Positions 1-8,077 of a stretch of 35,301 bases of DNA are shown here, piece by piece. This DNA comes from JBBFMJ01 sp037441225. GTDB taxonomy: Bacteria > Acidobacteriota > Thermoanaerobaculia > UBA2201. Within the stretch, counting starts at the first letter, position 1; the number at the start of each line of letters is the position of its first letter. The stretch lies in contig JBBISU010000028.1 in the NCBI GenBank assembly GCA_037441225.1, positions 1-35,301 of the forward strand, in the 5' to 3' direction. The notes below the pieces were generated by a model that saw only the letters and a program-made list of their open reading frames with translations, searched no databases and was not told the origin of the DNA. The position numbers were made by a program, and so were the translations under genes.

Positions 1-478
1 AATAATATAATCCTTTTTTTGCCCTTTGGCAAGTGGAATTTTATTTTAAATTAAAGTAGTCCAATTATCCATAACTTAGGAGAGAAAAAATAAAAAGCTT
101 AAAAATTTTTCTAATTCTTTTTTCCCCTTTGCTCCTTTCATACCTTAAAACTTTACTTTTGCATTTTTTCTTATAATGGTTTCCTTTATTTGTTTTGTAT
201 ATTAAATAAGATAAGGAAGTTCCCATTTTTAAATCTTTATGAGCCGTTACAAATCATTTGTAAGCCCAATACCTTATGCTTTGGGGAAAAGACCTCAAAT
301 CATTAATAAATAATAATAAAAAATTTTTTTAAGGATTAAAAAAAATGTATTTTTTCCAACTTTTTCAAGAGAGGTATATAAAGCTTTTAAGCCTTAAAAT
401 TTTATGGCTATTCTAAATTCCCAAGGTTAAAAGATCAGGGGAAAAGCACTCAAATTTTTTCCTCAAAAAACTTTGGTC
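1..478. other. Gene-free AT-rich region
   Basis: No open frame with a recognisable product, tRNA fold or strong promoter is visible on either strand. The longest minus-strand frame with an ATG that I examined (141 down to 76) encodes about 21 residues and has no support. Two near-identical 18-base segments (283-300 and 438-455, 16 of 18 matching, starting GGGGAAAAG) and a short hairpin at 280-299 are the only structure seen. It lies downstream of the minus-strand sucC operon and so would hold its 3' end, but no GC-rich stem followed by a T-run was found. Confidence 0.6.
280..299. repeat. Short hairpin with 7-bp stem
   Basis: TTTGGGG at 280-286 pairs with CCTCAAA at 293-299 (one G-T pair) around the six-base loop AAAAGA. 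There is no T-run after it on either strand, so it is not a normal intrinsic terminator. The loop-side sequence is part of the 18-base near-repeat that recurs at 438-455, but the second copy lacks the left stem arm. The role is unknown and it may be chance. Confidence 0.3.
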
Positions 479-1417
479 TTAGTTACTGCAAGCTCTTAAA
501 ATATCTCCTTTTTCAGGGAAATAATCTTCTTTTTTCTGCCAATTTTTTCCATCAAATTTTTCAACACAAGAAAAGTAAAATTTTATCCCTTCCCCTTCCT
601 GTTCTAATACATTTGATTGGACCCAGAGACCAACCATTGGTTCTTGAATATTACCTGAAAAACCTGATAATGCTAATAAATCACCTTTATTTACTTTCTG
701 ACCTGGTTTTACTTTGAAACTACCTGCTTTCAAAAAAGTAATTGCAAGGAATTCTTCTCCACTTATTTTTAATACAATTGAATTTCCATTTGGTCTAAAC
801 TTATTTGGTTTTCCTACTTCATTTTCATCAATATTGTCAATAATCTGCCAGACATTTGCATCAATTGGAGATAGTACTTCTTGATTTTTGCTTTCAATTA
901 CTTCACCTTTTTCATTTACTCTTTGAAAATATAAAGCAAAAGCCATATTGAAACTATCTTTAAAAATATTCTTCTCCAAATTATTTCCACCTTCTTTTAC
1001 AATCCAGATGCCTTTAAAAGGAAAAGATAGCTTTTTTGAAGAAATCTTTGGATCTTCAAAATCAACTTTTTTTAAAGGAAAAAATTCATAATAATCAACT
1101 TTTCCATCATCAGTTAAAACCAATTTCAAGAGGGCTCTGTAGTTTCTAAATTTAACTTCTACTTCGTATGTGTTTTTTTCTTTTATCTCTTTTATAATTT
1201 TGTGAGAAATCCAATCACCTGAAATTAAAATTTGAGATTTAAAATCTTGTTCCATTTGTTTTTGATCAATTTTTCCTTTTGCCTTTTCTGAGAAGTTTGT
1301 CATGAAAATGTCTGGCTTTAATTTGTTATTCCCCTCTTGCATATTTTTTAATATTTCTTCAACTTGCTCTGTGGAAACCTGAGGCATAAACAGAAGATAA
1401 AATAAAATAAATAACAT
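479..1417 (-). CDS. Secreted M23-like protein lacking the zinc ligands
   Basis: A 312-aa protein with a short hydrophobic N-terminus (residues 1-13, probably an export signal). A helical/NTF2-like segment at about 16-120 resembles the DUF3887-type domain often placed before M23 domains. The C-terminal part (about 135-268) follows the LytM/M23 peptidase pattern: a SPIDANVW stretch at 183-190, GNSIVL at 211-216, KPGQKVNKGDLLALSGFSGN at 237-256. The metal ligands are gone, however. The family HLH motif is MVG (261-263), the His before Leu is F228, and the early HxxxD region has no His or Asp. This predicts a peptidoglycan-binding or regulatory pseudo-enzyme rather than a hydrolase. The ATG start is set by an AGGAGG six bases upstream. 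It is last in the sucC-sucD-ndk operon, eight bases after ndk. Confidence 0.7.
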   Translation of the reverse strand: MLFILFYLLFMPQVSTEQVEEILKNMQEGNNKLKPDIFMTNFSEKAKGKIDQKQMEQDFKSQILISGDWISHKIIKEIKEKNTYEVEVKFRNYRALLKLVLTDDGKVDYYEFFPLKKVDFEDPKISSKKLSFPFKGIWIVKEGGNNLEKNIFKDSFNMAFALYFQRVNEKGEVIESKNQEVLSPIDANVWQIIDNIDENEVGKPNKFRPNGNSIVLKISGEEFLAITFLKAGSFKVKPGQKVNKGDLLALSGFSGNIQEPMVGLWVQSNVLEQEGEGIKFYFSCVEKFDGKNWQKKEDYFPEKGDILRACSN

Positions 1418-1425
1418 AGGACCTC

Positions 1426-1842
1426 CTAAATTAATTCATATTTTGCAAAAAAGAAATTTAACTCCCTTTCTGCTGAACTCAGATCAGCAGAGCCATGGAT
1501 TGCATTTCTTTCTATATTTGATCCGTATAAAGACCTTAAAGTGTTTAGTTCTGCTTTTTTTGGATCTGTTACACCCATAAGTTTTCTTAAATCTGATACA
1601 GCATTTTCTTTTTCCAATGCAAGTACAATAACTGGAGTTTCTGTTATAAAATTTACAAGGGATTGGTAAAAGGGCTTTTCTTTGTGCTCTTCATAAAATT
1701 CCATTGCCTGTTCCTTTTTTAAATGTAAATACTTCATTCCAATAATTTTAAAGCCTTCATCTTCCAATCTTTTTATAATAACTCCTGCAAGTTTTTTTGA
1801 AATTGCATCGGGCTTTATAATAGACAAAGTTCTTTCTATCAC
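1426..1842 (-). CDS. ndk: Nucleoside diphosphate kinase
   Basis: A cytoplasmic enzyme of 138 aa that transfers the gamma-phosphate from ATP to NDPs through a phospho-histidine. The N-terminal ERTLSIIKPDA and the active-site block NAIHGSAD (His116) are diagnostic, and length matches the family. Its ATG overlaps the sucD stop by four bases (ATGA), so the two are translationally coupled. The pairing fits biochemically: succinyl-CoA synthetase makes ATP or GTP and Ndk equilibrates the nucleotide pools. The family-typical NaiHGSDS has an extra Ala here (GSAD), which is seen in some homologues and should not affect catalysis. Confidence 0.97.
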   Translation of the reverse strand: MIERTLSIIKPDAISKKLAGVIIKRLEDEGFKIIGMKYLHLKKEQAMEFYEEHKEKPFYQSLVNFITETPVIVLALEKENAVSDLRKLMGVTDPKKAELNTLRSLYGSNIERNAIHGSADLSSAERELNFFFAKYELI

Positions 1843-2708
1843 TTTAAATTTTCCTTAACTGTTTTTCCAATTTCAGCAGGGCTTTCTATGACAAAGACAT
1901 TTGCAGCCCTTAAGGCTTCCATCTTTTCCTTTGCAGTTCCCTTCCCTCCTGAAATAATTGCACCTGCATGTCCCATCCTTCTTCCTGGTGGAGCAGTCCT
2001 TCCTGCAATAAAAGCAAAGACAGGTTTTTTTACATTTTTCTTTACAAATTCAGCTGCTTCTTCTTCTGCAGTCCCTCCAATTTCACCAATTAAAACAATT
2101 GCCTTTGTTTGTGGGTCTTCTTCAAAGGCTTTAATACAATCAACAAAATTTGTTCCAGGTAAGGGATCCCCTCCAATACCAATACAAGTGGATTGCCCTA
2201 AACCATTTTTTGTTAGCTGATCAACTGCCTCATAAGTAAGTGTTCCAGAACGAGAAACAACTCCAACGGGGCCCTCTTTAAAAATCTGCCCTGGCATTAT
2301 ACCCATTTTGCACTGCCCTGGTGTAATGATACCCGGACAATTTGGTCCTATTATCCTTGATTTACTTTTCTTCAAAAAATGATGAATAATTAGCATATCA
2401 TTTACTGGAATGCCTTCTGTAATCACAACAATTAAATCCATCCCGGCATCAATTGCCTCTAATATGGCATCCTTTGCAAAAAGAGGCGGAACAAAAATAA
2501 GGGATGCATTGCAACCCGTTTTTTCTTTTGCTTCTGCTACGCTATCAAAGATGGGAAAACCTTCATGAACCGTTCCACCTTTTCCTGGTGTTACTCCACC
2601 TGCAATGTTTGTGCCATATTCCTTGCATAATTTTGTATGAAAAGTTCCTTCTTTTCCTGTTAAACCCTGAACTACAACTTTTGTGCTTTTATTTGCCCAA
2701 ATAGCCAT
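1839..2708 (-). CDS. sucD: Succinyl-CoA synthetase (ADP-forming) alpha subunit
   Basis: A 289-aa protein with a CoA-binding Rossmann domain first (VVVQGLTGKEG at 11-21) and a ligase domain after it. GPNCPGIITPG (121-131) and the phospho-histidine loop GRRMGHAGAIISGG (H247) are intact, so it should be active in interconverting succinyl-CoA and succinate with substrate-level phosphorylation in the TCA cycle. It lies 10 bases after sucC and overlaps ndk by four bases. The ATG start gives the expected N-terminus MAIWANKSTKVVVQG. Nucleotide specificity (ADP or GDP) is set by the beta subunit and cannot be read here. Confidence 0.97.
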   Translation of the reverse strand: MAIWANKSTKVVVQGLTGKEGTFHTKLCKEYGTNIAGGVTPGKGGTVHEGFPIFDSVAEAKEKTGCNASLIFVPPLFAKDAILEAIDAGMDLIVVITEGIPVNDMLIIHHFLKKSKSRIIGPNCPGIITPGQCKMGIMPGQIFKEGPVGVVSRSGTLTYEAVDQLTKNGLGQSTCIGIGGDPLPGTNFVDCIKAFEEDPQTKAIVLIGEIGGTAEEEAAEFVKKNVKKPVFAFIAGRTAPPGRRMGHAGAIISGGKGTAKEKMEALRAANVFVIESPAEIGKTVKENLK

Positions 2709-2718
2709 ATTTGCCCCC

Positions 2719-3870
2719 TTAATTTTTCACAATTTTTTCTGCTGCTTCAGACATCTCTGAAGCCAAAATAAATGGAAGATTTGATTCTTTTAAAATTTTC
2801 TTCCCTTCTTCCACATTTGTTCCTTGAAGTCGCACAACAACAGGAATATTTAAATTTAATCCTTTTGCTGCATCTACAATTCCTTTTGCAATAATATCGC
2901 ATCTGACTATTCCACCAAAAATATTCACTAAAACTGCCTTTACATTTTTATCCATAAGCAAAATACGAAAAGCATTTGTAACTGCTTCCAAATTTGCCCC
3001 GCCACCTACATCCAAAAAATTTGCTGGTTCTCCGCCATAAAGTTTTATTATATCCATTGTTGCCATTGCAAGCCCTGCACCATTTACCATACATCCAATT
3101 GAACCATCTAACTTAATATAATTTAAATTGTACTTTGATGCCTCCACCTCTAAGGGTGCTTCTTCATTTAAATCCCTTAAATTTTGAATTTCAGGGTGCC
3201 TTGGCAAACTATTGTCATCAAAATTCATCTTTGCATCAAGAGCAAGGATTTCACCATCTTTTGTGAGGATTAAGGGATTTATTTCAGCAAGAGAGGCATC
3301 TGTTTTAATATAACAGTCAACAAGAGCTTCTATAAATTTATTTGCCTTTTTTGCCCTTTCACCTTCAAGCCCTAAAAAATTTGAGATTTTTCTCAATTGA
3401 AAGGGTTGGATTCCACATAAAGGATCAATATGGATTTTCAAAAGTGCTTCTGGATGCTTTAAAGCAACTTCTTCAATTTCCATCCCACCAAAAGGAGATG
3501 CCATAAGAACAGGGCAGTACTTTGACCTGTCCAAAACCATTCCAATATAAAATTCTTTTTCAATTGGAAGGGCTTCTTCAATCAATACCTTCCTTACAAT
3601 TCTTCCTTCTGGTCCCGTTTGATGGGTAATGAGGGGATTCCCTAACATATTCTTTGCAAATTCATATGCCTTTTCGGGATTTTCAGCCAATTTTACACCA
3701 CCACCTTTTCCCCTTCCACCAGCATGGATCTGTGCCTTTACAACTACCCTTCCCCCTATTTCTTCTGCAATTTTTTTTGCCCCTTCTGGTGTTTCTGCAA
3801 CTTTTCCCCTTGGGATTTTAACCCCAAAGCGAGAAAAAATTTCTTTTGCTTGATACTCATGTATTTTCAT
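2719..3870 (-). CDS. sucC: Succinyl-CoA synthetase beta subunit
   Basis: A 383-aa ATP-grasp subunit pairing with SucD. It starts with the family signature MKIHEYQAKEIFSRFGVKIP, followed by the nucleotide-binding segment VVKAQIHAGGRGKGGGVKLA (about 43-62), EINPLIL (about 195-201) and the C-terminal GGIVRCDIIAKGI block. Length is usual for the family. It is the first gene of the operon, with GGAG eight bases before the ATG and an extended -10 box about 30 bases upstream. Nothing unusual is seen. Confidence 0.97.
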   Translation of the reverse strand: MKIHEYQAKEIFSRFGVKIPRGKVAETPEGAKKIAEEIGGRVVVKAQIHAGGRGKGGGVKLAENPEKAYEFAKNMLGNPLITHQTGPEGRIVRKVLIEEALPIEKEFYIGMVLDRSKYCPVLMASPFGGMEIEEVALKHPEALLKIHIDPLCGIQPFQLRKISNFLGLEGERAKKANKFIEALVDCYIKTDASLAEINPLILTKDGEILALDAKMNFDDNSLPRHPEIQNLRDLNEEAPLEVEASKYNLNYIKLDGSIGCMVNGAGLAMATMDIIKLYGGEPANFLDVGGGANLEAVTNAFRILLMDKNVKAVLVNIFGGIVRCDIIAKGIVDAAKGLNLNIPVVVRLQGTNVEEGKKILKESNLPFILASEMSEAAEKIVKN

Positions 3871-3901
3871 ATTTTTTCTCCTTTAATTTTTTTTAAATAA
3901 T

Positions 3902-3910
3902 ATTATACCA
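3902..3910 (-). promoter_or_regulatory. Extended -10 promoter for sucC-sucD-ndk operon
   Basis: On the minus strand the sequence reads TGGTATAAT, a perfect TG-n-TATAAT extended -10. The upstream stretch is only A/T runs with no convincing -35, which is common for extended -10 promoters. Transcription would start around 3895, giving a leader of about 25 bases that contains the GGAG site of sucC. Confidence 0.6.
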
Positions 3911-4012
3911 GAAAAAAATTTTTTTAAAATGATAAATTAAGATGAAAAAGCATGAATAATCAAGATTAAAAAATTTTTATGATTTTTTCTTTTTTGAAGA
4001 AGGAAAGCTTTT

Positions 4013-4936
4013 TTAAATGATTAAAATTTCTTTTGATTTTAAATATTCCTTTATTTCATTTAAAATCTTTTGTTTTTGAAGGAGCCATAGGGGACCTAAA
4101 AAATCTTCTGTTGACCTTTCTGAAGTTATTCTATATAAAACTGTTTCTTCCCTTAATTTCAATAAAATTTCATAAACTATTTTCTTATAATCTTCCAAAG
4201 TTAAAATTTTAAGCTCTGGTAAATTTTCCTTTTTAAAAACTTCCCCACCTTTTAACTTATTTTTTATTTCATAAATCTTTGAAATCTCTGCTGATTTCAT
4301 AATATGCAATGGATGGATTTTAATTCCATTTATATTTAAATCATTTAAATAATCAATTGTATTTAAAAAATCTACTAATTCTTCCCCAGGTAAGCCAATT
4401 ATTATATGAACAATTAAAAAAATTCCTAATGCCTTTGTTTTTTTAACTGCTTCATTAAATTCTTTTAAAGTATGCCCTCTTTTAATAAATTTTAATGTTT
4501 CTTCTTTTGCAGATTGTAACCCTAATTCCAATTCAAAATATGTTTTTTTATTTAAATTTTCAAAATAATCCCATAATTTTGGTGAAATTGCATCAGCCCT
4601 TGTTCCAATTGAGACGCCCAAGAATTGTTCATATTTTAAGGATTCTTCTATTGTTTTAGTTAAAAAATCTTCATCACAATAAGTTGAAGTATAGGGCTGA
4701 AAATATAATATGTAGCTTTTATTTTTCTTTAAATTTGCTTCAATTTGTTCTTTAACTGATAAATTATAATTCAAATTATCAGAGCCAGAACCCTTAATAT
4801 CACAATAAATGCATCCTCCTTCTTTTGTTTTAGGATCCCTATTTGGACAACTTGAAAAACCACCAACAGGAAACCTAAACACCTTTTTTTTAAAAATTCG
4901 TATATAATATTTAGATACTGTTTCAAATTTTTTCAT
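4013..4936 (-). CDS. Radical SAM protein, YhcC/TIGR01212 type
   Basis: A 307-aa protein with the [4Fe-4S] motif C30-x11-C42-x2-C45 inside FSSCPNRD...GGCIYC, the arrangement of the YhcC family (Elp3-like radical SAM fold). Later family features include GLQSA, GHTLKEFNEAV and HIIIGLPGE (about 175-205). The biochemical reaction is not known with confidence, so I assign only the family. The open frame extends upstream to 5089, but that would overlap the divergent ABC gene with an implausible N-terminus. The ATG at 4936 gives the family start (MKKFETVSKYY). No Shine-Dalgarno precedes it, and a TATTCT box ends six bases before the ATG, so it may be leaderless. Confidence 0.88.
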   Translation of the reverse strand: MKKFETVSKYYIRIFKKKVFRFPVGGFSSCPNRDPKTKEGGCIYCDIKGSGSDNLNYNLSVKEQIEANLKKNKSYILYFQPYTSTYCDEDFLTKTIEESLKYEQFLGVSIGTRADAISPKLWDYFENLNKKTYFELELGLQSAKEETLKFIKRGHTLKEFNEAVKKTKALGIFLIVHIIIGLPGEELVDFLNTIDYLNDLNINGIKIHPLHIMKSAEISKIYEIKNKLKGGEVFKKENLPELKILTLEDYKKIVYEILLKLREETVLYRITSERSTEDFLGPLWLLQKQKILNEIKEYLKSKEILII

Positions 4937-4942
4937 TATAAT
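4937..4942 (+). promoter_or_regulatory. Probable -10 box of the ABC module
   Basis: TATAAT lies 24 bases upstream of the ABC ATPase ATG, directly against the divergent radical SAM start codon. The -35 region lies inside that gene and is poor. A start near 4949 leaves room for the GGAGGT ribosome site at 4956-4961. The box shares DNA with the opposite-strand start region, so the two promoters would compete. Confidence 0.45.
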
Positions 4943-4965
4943 AGAATAGCATAAAAGGAGGTAGT

Positions 4966-5910
4966 ATGATTGAAGTTCAAAATTTGACAAAGGTATATGT
5001 AGAAAATAAAGCAGTTGATAACATTTCTTTTTCAATAAAGGAAGGTGAAATTGTTGGATTTTTGGGTCCAAATGGTGCTGGAAAAACAACTACTTTAAGG
5101 ATGATCACTGGTTTTTTGCCACCAACAGAAGGAAAAGTTTACATAGGTGGATATGATATTTCTGAAAATAGTTTGGAAGCAAGAAAACTGATTGGCTATA
5201 TGCCAGAAAGTGCTTCTCTATACAATGAATTAAGGGTAATTGAATATTTAAAATTTAGGGGAGAGCTCAATGGCGTTCCAAAGAAAGAGTTAAAAGGAAA
5301 TATTGATTATATTTTGGATGCCTGTCTTATAAAAGATGTAGAAAATACAATTATAGGAAACTTATCAAAGGGATACAGGCAAAGGGTTGCCTTAGCAGGT
5401 GTCCTTGTCCACAACCCAAAGGTTTTAATTTTAGATGAGCCAACAATTGGGCTTGACCCAGTTCAAATTGTAAAAATTAGAGAATTGATTAAAGAAATTG
5501 GAAGAGAAAGAACAGTATTCCTTTCAACACACATACTTCCAGAAGCAGAGATGGTCTCTGATAGGGTTTTAGTAATTGATAAAGGAAAGATTTTAGCACA
5601 AGATACGCCACAAAACTTAAAAAACACATTGAGGGGAAATGTAGTTTATGAAGTAATAATAAAGCCAATATTTGAAAATATAGAAGAATTTAAGAAAATT
5701 GAAGGGGTATTGGAGGTAGAAAAAGTAAAGGAAGAAGGATTAGAAGTTTTATTAAGAATTACAGGAGAAAAAAATATTGATTTAAGGGAAAAAATCTTTG
5801 ATTTTGTTAAGGAAAAAAATTTTAAAATTTTAAAACTAAATGAAATTTCTCTTTCTATGGAAGATGTATTTTTAAGGTTAACAATGGAAGAAAAGGAGGT
5901 AGTCCAATGA
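4966..5910 (+). CDS. ABC transporter ATP-binding protein, GldA/CcmA-like
   Basis: A 314-aa ATPase: Walker A GPNGAGKTT (34-42), the GYMPES segment where the Q-loop sits (77-82, as in GldA/NosF-type ATPases), signature NLSKGYRQR (132-140), Walker B VLILDEP (153-159) and switch His189. A C-terminal regulatory extension follows residue 220. Start set by GGAGGT five bases upstream. The stop overlaps the permease start (ATGA). With the next three genes it forms a GldA-GldF-GldG-DUF4340 module. GldA/F/G are named for gliding in Bacteroidetes, but this module occurs widely in non-gliders, so the substrate is unknown and gliding should not be inferred. Confidence 0.92.
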   Translation: MIEVQNLTKVYVENKAVDNISFSIKEGEIVGFLGPNGAGKTTTLRMITGFLPPTEGKVYIGGYDISENSLEARKLIGYMPESASLYNELRVIEYLKFRGELNGVPKKELKGNIDYILDACLIKDVENTIIGNLSKGYRQRVALAGVLVHNPKVLILDEPTIGLDPVQIVKIRELIKEIGRERTVFLSTHILPEAEMVSDRVLVIDKGKILAQDTPQNLKNTLRGNVVYEVIIKPIFENIEEFKKIEGVLEVEKVKEEGLEVLLRITGEKNIDLREKIFDFVKEKNFKILKLNEISLSMEDVFLRLTMEEKEVVQ

Positions 5911-6647
5911 AACCATTTTTTGCTGTATTAAAAAAGGAACTTTTATCTTACTTTTTTTCACCCCTTGCTTATGTAATTTTAACTGCTTTTTTAATATTAA
6001 ATGGTGGAATTTTTTATATTATTTTAAGTTATTTAAACTCACCAACAGCACCCCATGGAGCTGTATTGAAAGCCTTTTTTGGAGGAAATGTATTTTATTG
6101 GTTTTATATATTATTTATAATTCCTGCTTTGACAATGAGATTAATCTCTGAAGAAAAACGCCTTGGAACTTTGGAAACGCTTATGACTTCTCCTATTACA
6201 GAAACACAAGTTATTTTATCTAAATTTTTTGCTTCCTTAATTATATATTTATTTTTATGGCTTTTTACATTTATATATGTTGTAATTTTAATTTCTTACA
6301 CATCAATTGATTTGATGCCTGTATTAACTGGTTATATTGGAATAATTTTGCAAGGAAGTGCTTTTTTATCTGCTGGCATCCTTGCTTCTTCTTTTTCAAG
6401 AAACCAAATAGTATCTGCAATTTGGGCTTTTGTAATTTTAATAATTCTTTTCACTTTTGGTTTTTTATATCAACTAGTTCCATCACCAAAATTTAAGAAT
6501 GTTGTAGAATATGCAACATTATGGGAGCAGATGGAGTGGTTTGGAAAAGGAATAATTGACACAAGGGGAATAATTTATTCTTTGAGTTTGACAATTTTAT
6601 TTTTATTTTTAAGTATCCAGGTTTTAAAATTTAGAAAGTGGAGGTAA
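5907..6647 (+). CDS. ABC-2 type permease, GldF-like
   Basis: A 246-aa inner-membrane protein with about six hydrophobic helices (near residues 18-40, 55-80, 102-130, 138-160, 170-190 and 222-242). The N-terminus FFAVLKKELLSYFFSPLAYV and the segment EEKRLGTLETLMTSPITE are typical of the ABC-2 family that partners GldA-like ATPases. It overlaps the ATPase gene by four bases. Its stop codon lies inside the GGAGGT site of the following gene, indicating coupled translation. It likely forms the transmembrane channel of the complex; the cargo is unknown. Confidence 0.9.
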   Translation: MKPFFAVLKKELLSYFFSPLAYVILTAFLILNGGIFYIILSYLNSPTAPHGAVLKAFFGGNVFYWFYILFIIPALTMRLISEEKRLGTLETLMTSPITETQVILSKFFASLIIYLFLWLFTFIYVVILISYTSIDLMPVLTGYIGIILQGSAFLSAGILASSFSRNQIVSAIWAFVILIILFTFGFLYQLVPSPKFKNVVEYATLWEQMEWFGKGIIDTRGIIYSLSLTILFLFLSIQVLKFRKWR

Positions 6648-6649
6648 AG

Positions 6650-8077
6650 ATGAAAAAAATTTTTGAGACAACAAATATAACAATTTATCTAATCTCTGCT
6701 CTTGCAATCTTTTTAATGGTAAATTATTTATCTTTCAGACATTGGGAAAGGTTTGATTTAACAAAAAATAAAATCTATTCTTTATCAGATGAAAGCAAAA
6801 AGGTATTAAAAAACTTAAAAAATGATTTGGAAATTTATGTTTTATTTGATGAAAAGGATCAAATCTATGATGAACTAAATGAACTTCTCAAAAGATATGA
6901 AAATCTCTCAAAAAGGATAAAAGTTAAGTTTATTGATCCAGAAAAAAATATATTAGAAGCAAAGCGACTTGTTGAAGAACTTGGCATAACTCAAAACAAT
7001 TCAATTGTCTTAAAATCAAAGGATAAGAAAAAATTTATTTATGGGAGTGAGCTGGCTGAATATGATTATACAGGTATGCAATGGGGACAGCCACCAACCT
7101 TGAAAGCTTTTAAAGGCGAAGAGGTATTGACAACAGGAATTTTAAATGTATCAGAAGAAAAGCAAATAAAGATTGCTTTTATAAAAGGGCATAATGAGTT
7201 TTCAATTAATGAATATAATGAAAATGGCTTGTCAGAGGCAAAGGAAAACCTTGAAAAAAGAAATTACAAAATTGAAGAGATAAGTTTGATTAATCTAACA
7301 GATATTCCTTCTGAATATTCTTTACTTGTCTCAATAAGTCCAAAGTATCCTTTCCTTCCAAGGGAGTTAGAAATAATTGAAAAATTTTTAGAAAAAGGTG
7401 GAAGTTTCTTTTTAGCTGTTGATTCAAATTTTGATGAGGTAAACAAAAATATAAAGGATTTGGGCTTTAATGGTTTCTTAAAAAATTATGGAATTGAAAT
7501 AAAAAATGTTTTGGTCTTTGATCCAAAAAAGCAAATCCCCTTTGTAAGCCCTGGCTACCTTTATCTTGATTCTTTTAGGTTCCATAAAATAACAGACAAA
7601 ATGCAAAATACACCTGTTTTGTTTCCTTTATCAATTGCTTTAGGAACATTAGATCCAAAGATAAAAGATTATAAAACAAGTATAATCTTGGAAACCTCAG
7701 ATGAAGCATGGGGGGAAACAAATATATCAATGCTTTTAAAGGAAGAAAGGGTTTTCAAGGATGAAAAAGATTTAAAAGGACCAATTCCTATATCTGTTAT
7801 ATCAGAAGGTAAAGGAAAACTTCTTGTAGTAAGCGATGGAGATTTTTGTACAAATGGACAGATAAAAAACTTAGGAAATGGAATATTCTTTCAAAATTCT
7901 GTTCATTATTTGGCACAAAAAGAAGAACTTATATCAATTCCACCAAAGCCAGTTGAAAGGGTTGCAATTACATTAAACAGGGCACAAATGAGAACAATTT
8001 TTATAATAATAATTGTTGTCCTTCCATTAATTTCAATCATTTCAGGAATAATGATTTATAGAGTTAGGAGGAAGTAA
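6650..8077 (+). CDS. GldG-like ABC-associated protein
   Basis: A 475-aa protein with an N-terminal transmembrane helix (about 10-28), then a large extracytoplasmic region containing the GldG/ABC_transp_aux hallmark FDLTKNKIYSLSDESK (about 35-50) and a DUF4350-like thioredoxin/GATase-like part (KIAFIKGHNE..., FLEKGGSFFLAVDSN). A C-terminal helix (about 447-470) ends in basic RVRRK. An upstream in-frame GTG at 6638 exists, but GGAGGT at 6640-6645 favours the ATG at 6650. It probably works on the outer face of the membrane with the permease. It overlaps the DUF4340 gene by one base (TAATG). Confidence 0.9.
   Translation: MKKIFETTNITIYLISALAIFLMVNYLSFRHWERFDLTKNKIYSLSDESKKVLKNLKNDLEIYVLFDEKDQIYDELNELLKRYENLSKRIKVKFIDPEKNILEAKRLVEELGITQNNSIVLKSKDKKKFIYGSELAEYDYTGMQWGQPPTLKAFKGEEVLTTGILNVSEEKQIKIAFIKGHNEFSINEYNENGLSEAKENLEKRNYKIEEISLINLTDIPSEYSLLVSISPKYPFLPRELEIIEKFLEKGGSFFLAVDSNFDEVNKNIKDLGFNGFLKNYGIEIKNVLVFDPKKQIPFVSPGYLYLDSFRFHKITDKMQNTPVLFPLSIALGTLDPKIKDYKTSIILETSDEAWGETNISMLLKEERVFKDEKDLKGPIPISVISEGKGKLLVVSDGDFCTNGQIKNLGNGIFFQNSVHYLAQKEELISIPPKPVERVAITLNRAQMRTIFIIIIVVLPLISIISGIMIYRVRRK

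Noticed and set aside
1888..2220. Plus-strand 110-codon frame opposite sucD
   Set aside because: The opposite strand encodes fully conserved sucD; the proline/alanine-rich translation is typical of antisense shadows.
4937..5089. Upstream extension of the radical SAM frame to 5089
   Set aside because: It overlaps the ABC ATPase antisense, adds 51 residues unlike the family, and the ATG at 4936 gives the known N-terminus.
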